Assembly (NCBI GenBank): GCA_964432975.1
Contig: CAYSPS010000030.1
Span: 1 to 8,518, forward strand
Direction: 5' to 3'
Source of the DNA: CAYSPS01 sp964432975
Lineage (GTDB): Bacteria; Babelota; Babeliae; Babelales; UBA12409
DNA: 8,518 bases
The position numbers and the translations under genes were made by a program. The notes beneath the pieces are model-generated. The model worked only from the letters and a program-made list of their open reading frames with translations. It searched no databases and was not told the DNA's origin. Positions 5,888-8,518 of this stretch are shown here, piece after piece. Each line of letters begins with the position of its first letter. Positions within the stretch are counted from its first letter, which is position 1.

Positions 5888-8416
5888 ATGAGTCTAAAAA
5901 CCCCTGTTTACAAAACGGTCCTTGAAAATGGGCTTACCATTTTATCGTTTGAGATGCAAAACATTCCCAAGGTCTCTACACAATTATGGTATAACGTTGG
6001 TTCAAAGCACGAACAACCAGGACAATACGGCATTGCACATGTGCTTGAGCACATGTGCTTTAAAGGAACTAAAAAACTTTCAGAACTTGATATTAATACT
6101 ATTCTTGCCGATTGCATGCACAACTGCAAATTCAAACCAGAGTTGCTCAACTCAGAATTACACGCAATTATGCAAGAACTCAAAATGTATCAAGATAATT
6201 ATCAAGAACATATGATTGATGAGCTTTTACAAGTCATTTTTATTGATCATGCATACCAACACCCAATTATTGGCAAAAAGACAGATATTTGTGCAGTAAC
6301 TTCAGCAACACTTCATGACTTTTATCATACGTATTATGCACCAAACAATGCAACGCTCGTTGTTGTAGGCCCACTAAAACACAGTGAAATTGTACGTCAA
6401 GCAAATACACATTTTGGAAAATTTGTATCGCAAAAAATTCCAGTGCATAATCCCCGTGAACTTGAACCAAATTTTATAGCAAAAAACATTGTGCTTGAAC
6501 GTGATGTACAACAACCGTTACTTTCCTGTGCATTTATCACACCTGGCATTGCACACAAAGTAGATTACACCCTTGACCTTATCTCATGGCTCATGGGCTC
6601 AGGACGCGGAAGTAGACTCTACAAGGAACTCGTTGAAGAAAAAAAACTCGCCACTTATATTGATACGGTAAACTACGATCTTTTTGAAAATACCTGCACA
6701 CTTATTAATATCCAACCCCAAAAAAATGTTGATCTACACGATATTATTAATAAAACCAAAGCAATCTTTGCACATACGCTCACTGGCTCATACACCGCTC
6801 AAGAATATGCGCGTGCACAAGCAAAAGTAAAGGCAGATTTTATTTCATTTTTTGAACACACACAAAAAATTGCGTACGCAATTGGCAAATCATACCTCGC
6901 CACTGGAGATCATCATTGTTTTACACGTTATTTAGAACACAAGCCCCAAGAGATCAAAAAGCAAATTGCCCAGATACATGAACACTATTTACGCCCAGAA
7001 TTTATGCACACGGCTGCCACCATACCAATGAATAATAAACAAAAAAAGCTATGGTGCAGCGTGCAAGAAAAAATTGATCAACAAGACCAGTGTATTTTGC
7101 AAACAAAAAAGCGCTCAACGCACCTTGAAACAATTCAACATGCCAAACAAATAACACCAAAAAAACCGGAGAAGTTTGATATTCCACGACCACAGATTTT
7201 CACATTAAAAAATGGTCTTCAGGTAATGTATGTACATGATGAACAATTACCCAAAATCGAACTTATTTTAGAATTAAAAGCTGACAATCTTTATGAACCA
7301 AAAAATAAAGAGGGTTTGCATAACTTTGTAAGCCAAGCCATAACACAAGGAACAAAAAAATATCCGGGGCAACGTTTTGCTGATTTTATCGAATCGCGCG
7401 GTATGAATTTGTCATGTTCGCCAGGATTTGTATCACTGAGCATGCTTAATGATGTGTGTGCAGATGGGCTCCACGTCTTAACGGATATGCTTACCCATGC
7501 AAGTTTCCTACCAAAAGAAATTAAAAAAGTTCGCGCACATATCAACGCCAATATCGCAGAATATTGGGACGACCCATACCAATTTTGTAACGCACTCGTG
7601 CGCACACATATTTATGGGCAACACGCGTATGGTAAAATCGCGTTGGGCACAAAAAAAACCATTAAAAATATCACCGGACGCGATATAAAAGAATGTTATC
7701 ACCACTATTTTTCACCCGATGGCGCACGGCTTGCTCTTGTCGGTAATTTATCACATATAAATATCCGCAATCTTCTTGAAGAAACGATCGGAACATGGCA
7801 AGGACCGAAAATTGATGATTTGACGTATCCAAAAATAAAGCCTGTCAAACCTCACACGATTAATCATCCGCTTCATCGCGATCAAATTGTTCTTGCCTAT
7901 GCCGGACTTTCCATTGAGCGCAAACATCCAGATTATGATGCGTTACTTTTATTTGATCAAATATTTGGTGGCGGCGTTTTGGGAAGCATGAGTTCACGCC
8001 TTTTTCAAATTCGCGAACAAACAGGCCTTTTTTATACAATAGCTGGTTCAGTGCTTGTACACGCAAGCAAACAGCCAGGACTCTCGCTTGTTAAAACGCT
8101 TGTTTCAAAAGATCGCCTCAAAGAGGCAGAAAAAGCTCTCGTAGAGTGCATAATAACAGCTCCAAAAAACATCAGTGAAGAAGAGCTAAAACAAGCAAAA
8201 AATGCCATTATTAACGCACTGCCTGATAATTTTGAAACGTACAAAAAAACAGCAGCAACATTTTTGTATGCCAAGCGTTTTAATCTGCCAGAAAATTATT
8301 TCGATCAACGTGCACAACAACTAGAAAAAATCACGCCAGCACACGTACAGCAAGCTGCTGCACGTGTGCTGGATATAAATAAAATGATTTGCGTACGTAT
8401 CGGACGCGTTGTATAA
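5888..8416 (+). CDS. Tandem-domain M16 (pitrilysin/insulinase-family) zinc protease with an internal deletion
   Basis: M16 peptidases are clamshell zinc proteases that degrade peptides. The catalytic half covers about residues 1-380 with the inverted zinc motif HVLEH (51-55). The third ligand is probably Glu97 in MQELKMY, with Glu90 seven residues before it, matching the Glu pair of pitrilysin. The family has about 74-76 residues between HxxEH and this Glu; here there are 41. The segment lost, after Ile72, would include the conserved NAFTS-type strand of the active-site cleft, so catalysis is doubtful. A charged, Lys-rich linker (about 385-440) joins the second M16 half (440-842), which lacks HxxEH and keeps the Arg704-Tyr716 pair region (RLFQIREQTGLFY) that helps bind substrate. 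No signal peptide or membrane helix is seen, so it is probably cytoplasmic. The ATG at 5888 has AGGAG just upstream. Confidence 0.9.
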   Translation: MSLKTPVYKTVLENGLTILSFEMQNIPKVSTQLWYNVGSKHEQPGQYGIAHVLEHMCFKGTKKLSELDINTILADCMHNCKFKPELLNSELHAIMQELKMYQDNYQEHMIDELLQVIFIDHAYQHPIIGKKTDICAVTSATLHDFYHTYYAPNNATLVVVGPLKHSEIVRQANTHFGKFVSQKIPVHNPRELEPNFIAKNIVLERDVQQPLLSCAFITPGIAHKVDYTLDLISWLMGSGRGSRLYKELVEEKKLATYIDTVNYDLFENTCTLINIQPQKNVDLHDIINKTKAIFAHTLTGSYTAQEYARAQAKVKADFISFFEHTQKIAYAIGKSYLATGDHHCFTRYLEHKPQEIKKQIAQIHEHYLRPEFMHTAATIPMNNKQKKLWCSVQEKIDQQDQCILQTKKRSTHLETIQHAKQITPKKPEKFDIPRPQIFTLKNGLQVMYVHDEQLPKIELILELKADNLYEPKNKEGLHNFVSQAITQGTKKYPGQRFADFIESRGMNLSCSPGFVSLSMLNDVCADGLHVLTDMLTHASFLPKEIKKVRAHINANIAEYWDDPYQFCNALVRTHIYGQHAYGKIALGTKKTIKNITGRDIKECYHHYFSPDGARLALVGNLSHINIRNLLEETIGTWQGPKIDDLTYPKIKPVKPHTINHPLHRDQIVLAYAGLSIERKHPDYDALLLFDQIFGGGVLGSMSSRLFQIREQTGLFYTIAGSVLVHASKQPGLSLVKTLVSKDRLKEAEKALVECIITAPKNISEEELKQAKNAIINALPDNFETYKKTAATFLYAKRFNLPENYFDQRAQQLEKITPAHVQQAAARVLDINKMICVRIGRVV
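6035..6058 (+). repeat. Perfect 10-bp palindrome repeated twice, forming a hairpin over the M16 zinc motif
   Basis: GCACATGTGC (6035-6044) is self-complementary and recurs at 6049-6058 after TTGA. The pair can fold as a 10-bp perfect stem with a four-base loop. It encodes the AHVLEHMC segment, so coding constraint explains part of it. It lies about 45 bases before the deletion junction at 6103. Confidence 0.85.
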
Positions 8417-8424
8417 CGCGCAAG

Positions 8425-8518
8425 TGTAAGCAATTATCAGAATTTTCTCAACTATTGCTTTTATTATTGTCATAGCAACGTGATAATGTCATAGCGCCAG
8501 CAACATGAAAATGTCATA
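8425..8518 (+). mobile_element. Probable end of an insertion sequence entering from the right edge, IS21-like by pattern
   Basis: Ten bases after the M16 stop the sequence becomes non-coding and repetitive. AGCAAC-TGA-AATGTCATA units lie at 8474-8493 and 8499-8518, with 18 of 20 identical bases and GCGCC between them. A third GTCATA at 8468-8473 precedes them. IS21-family elements carry several internal repeats at each end and begin with TG; TGTAAGC at 8425 would fit such a terminus. The assignment is inference because no transposase gene is within the window. A stand-alone intergenic repeat is the alternative. Confidence 0.4.
8474..8518 (+). repeat. Two 20-bp direct repeats with a 5-bp spacer (25-bp period)
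   Basis: The copies at 8474-8493 and 8499-8518 differ only at their 7th and 11th positions. The second copy ends exactly at the window edge, so more copies may follow. Short, closely spaced direct repeats with a TGTCATA core suggest protein-binding sites, such as those of a transposase. Confidence 0.85.

Noticed and set aside
440..8416. A dedicated defence or secretion operon made of the three proteases and ComEC
   Set aside because: The genes are on different strands, belong to general housekeeping or uptake families, act in different compartments and show no shared partner domains. Clustering alone is not evidence of a system.
8425..8518. CRISPR array
   Set aside because: Only two 20-bp repeats with a 5-bp spacer are present. 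Spacers of about 30 bases would be expected.

Overview
This is a bacterial, moderately AT-rich stretch with tightly packed genes. It carries a membrane FtsH protease, a ComEC-type inner-membrane DNA channel and a secreted C11 protease with a signal peptide, which suggests a diderm bacterium. The protein sequences, especially the M16 and FtsH proteins, remind me of candidate phylum Dependentiae (TM6) and similar host-associated lineages. That is an impression from memory and not a demonstrated assignment. A run of ten Ns shows the window comes from a scaffolded draft assembly, which matters for judging the gene lesions below.

Layout. Positions 1-439 hold no convincing gene: a structured-looking non-coding block (1 to about 305), then a stretch resembling a degenerate insertion-sequence end (about 308-380) that contains a good sigma70-type promoter for the next gene. 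Positions 440-3149 (+) encode an FtsH-type membrane AAA zinc protease with an unusual architecture: two complete AAA cassettes in tandem before the M41 peptidase domain. It is split into two reading frames by a short deletion at about 2747-2750. A small hairpin-plus-T-run terminator overlaps its stop codon. On the minus strand lie a C11 (clostripain-family) cysteine protease (4631-3162) with a triple 18-residue repeat after its signal peptide and, upstream of it, a short ComEC-like protein (5799-4708). They probably form one minus-strand unit convergent with ftsH. Divergent from comEC across 88 bp is a tandem-domain M16 zinc protease (5888-8416, +) whose first domain has lost about 35 residues between its zinc-binding motifs. 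From about 8425 the window runs into short direct repeats that look like the end of a mobile element.

How the genes relate. Three of the four loci are proteases of different clans acting in different places: FtsH in the inner membrane, the C11 enzyme exported, and the M16 enzyme probably cytoplasmic. The fourth is a DNA-uptake channel. I see no evidence that they form one pathway. The two most notable points are the tandem-AAA FtsH, which would build a double-ring membrane protease that I do not know as a described class, and the accumulation of lesions: two deletions inside metalloprotease domains and an early end to ComEC, in a segment bounded on both sides by IS-end-like repeats in inverted orientation. 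Real gene decay and assembly error are both possible explanations, and read mapping would separate them.
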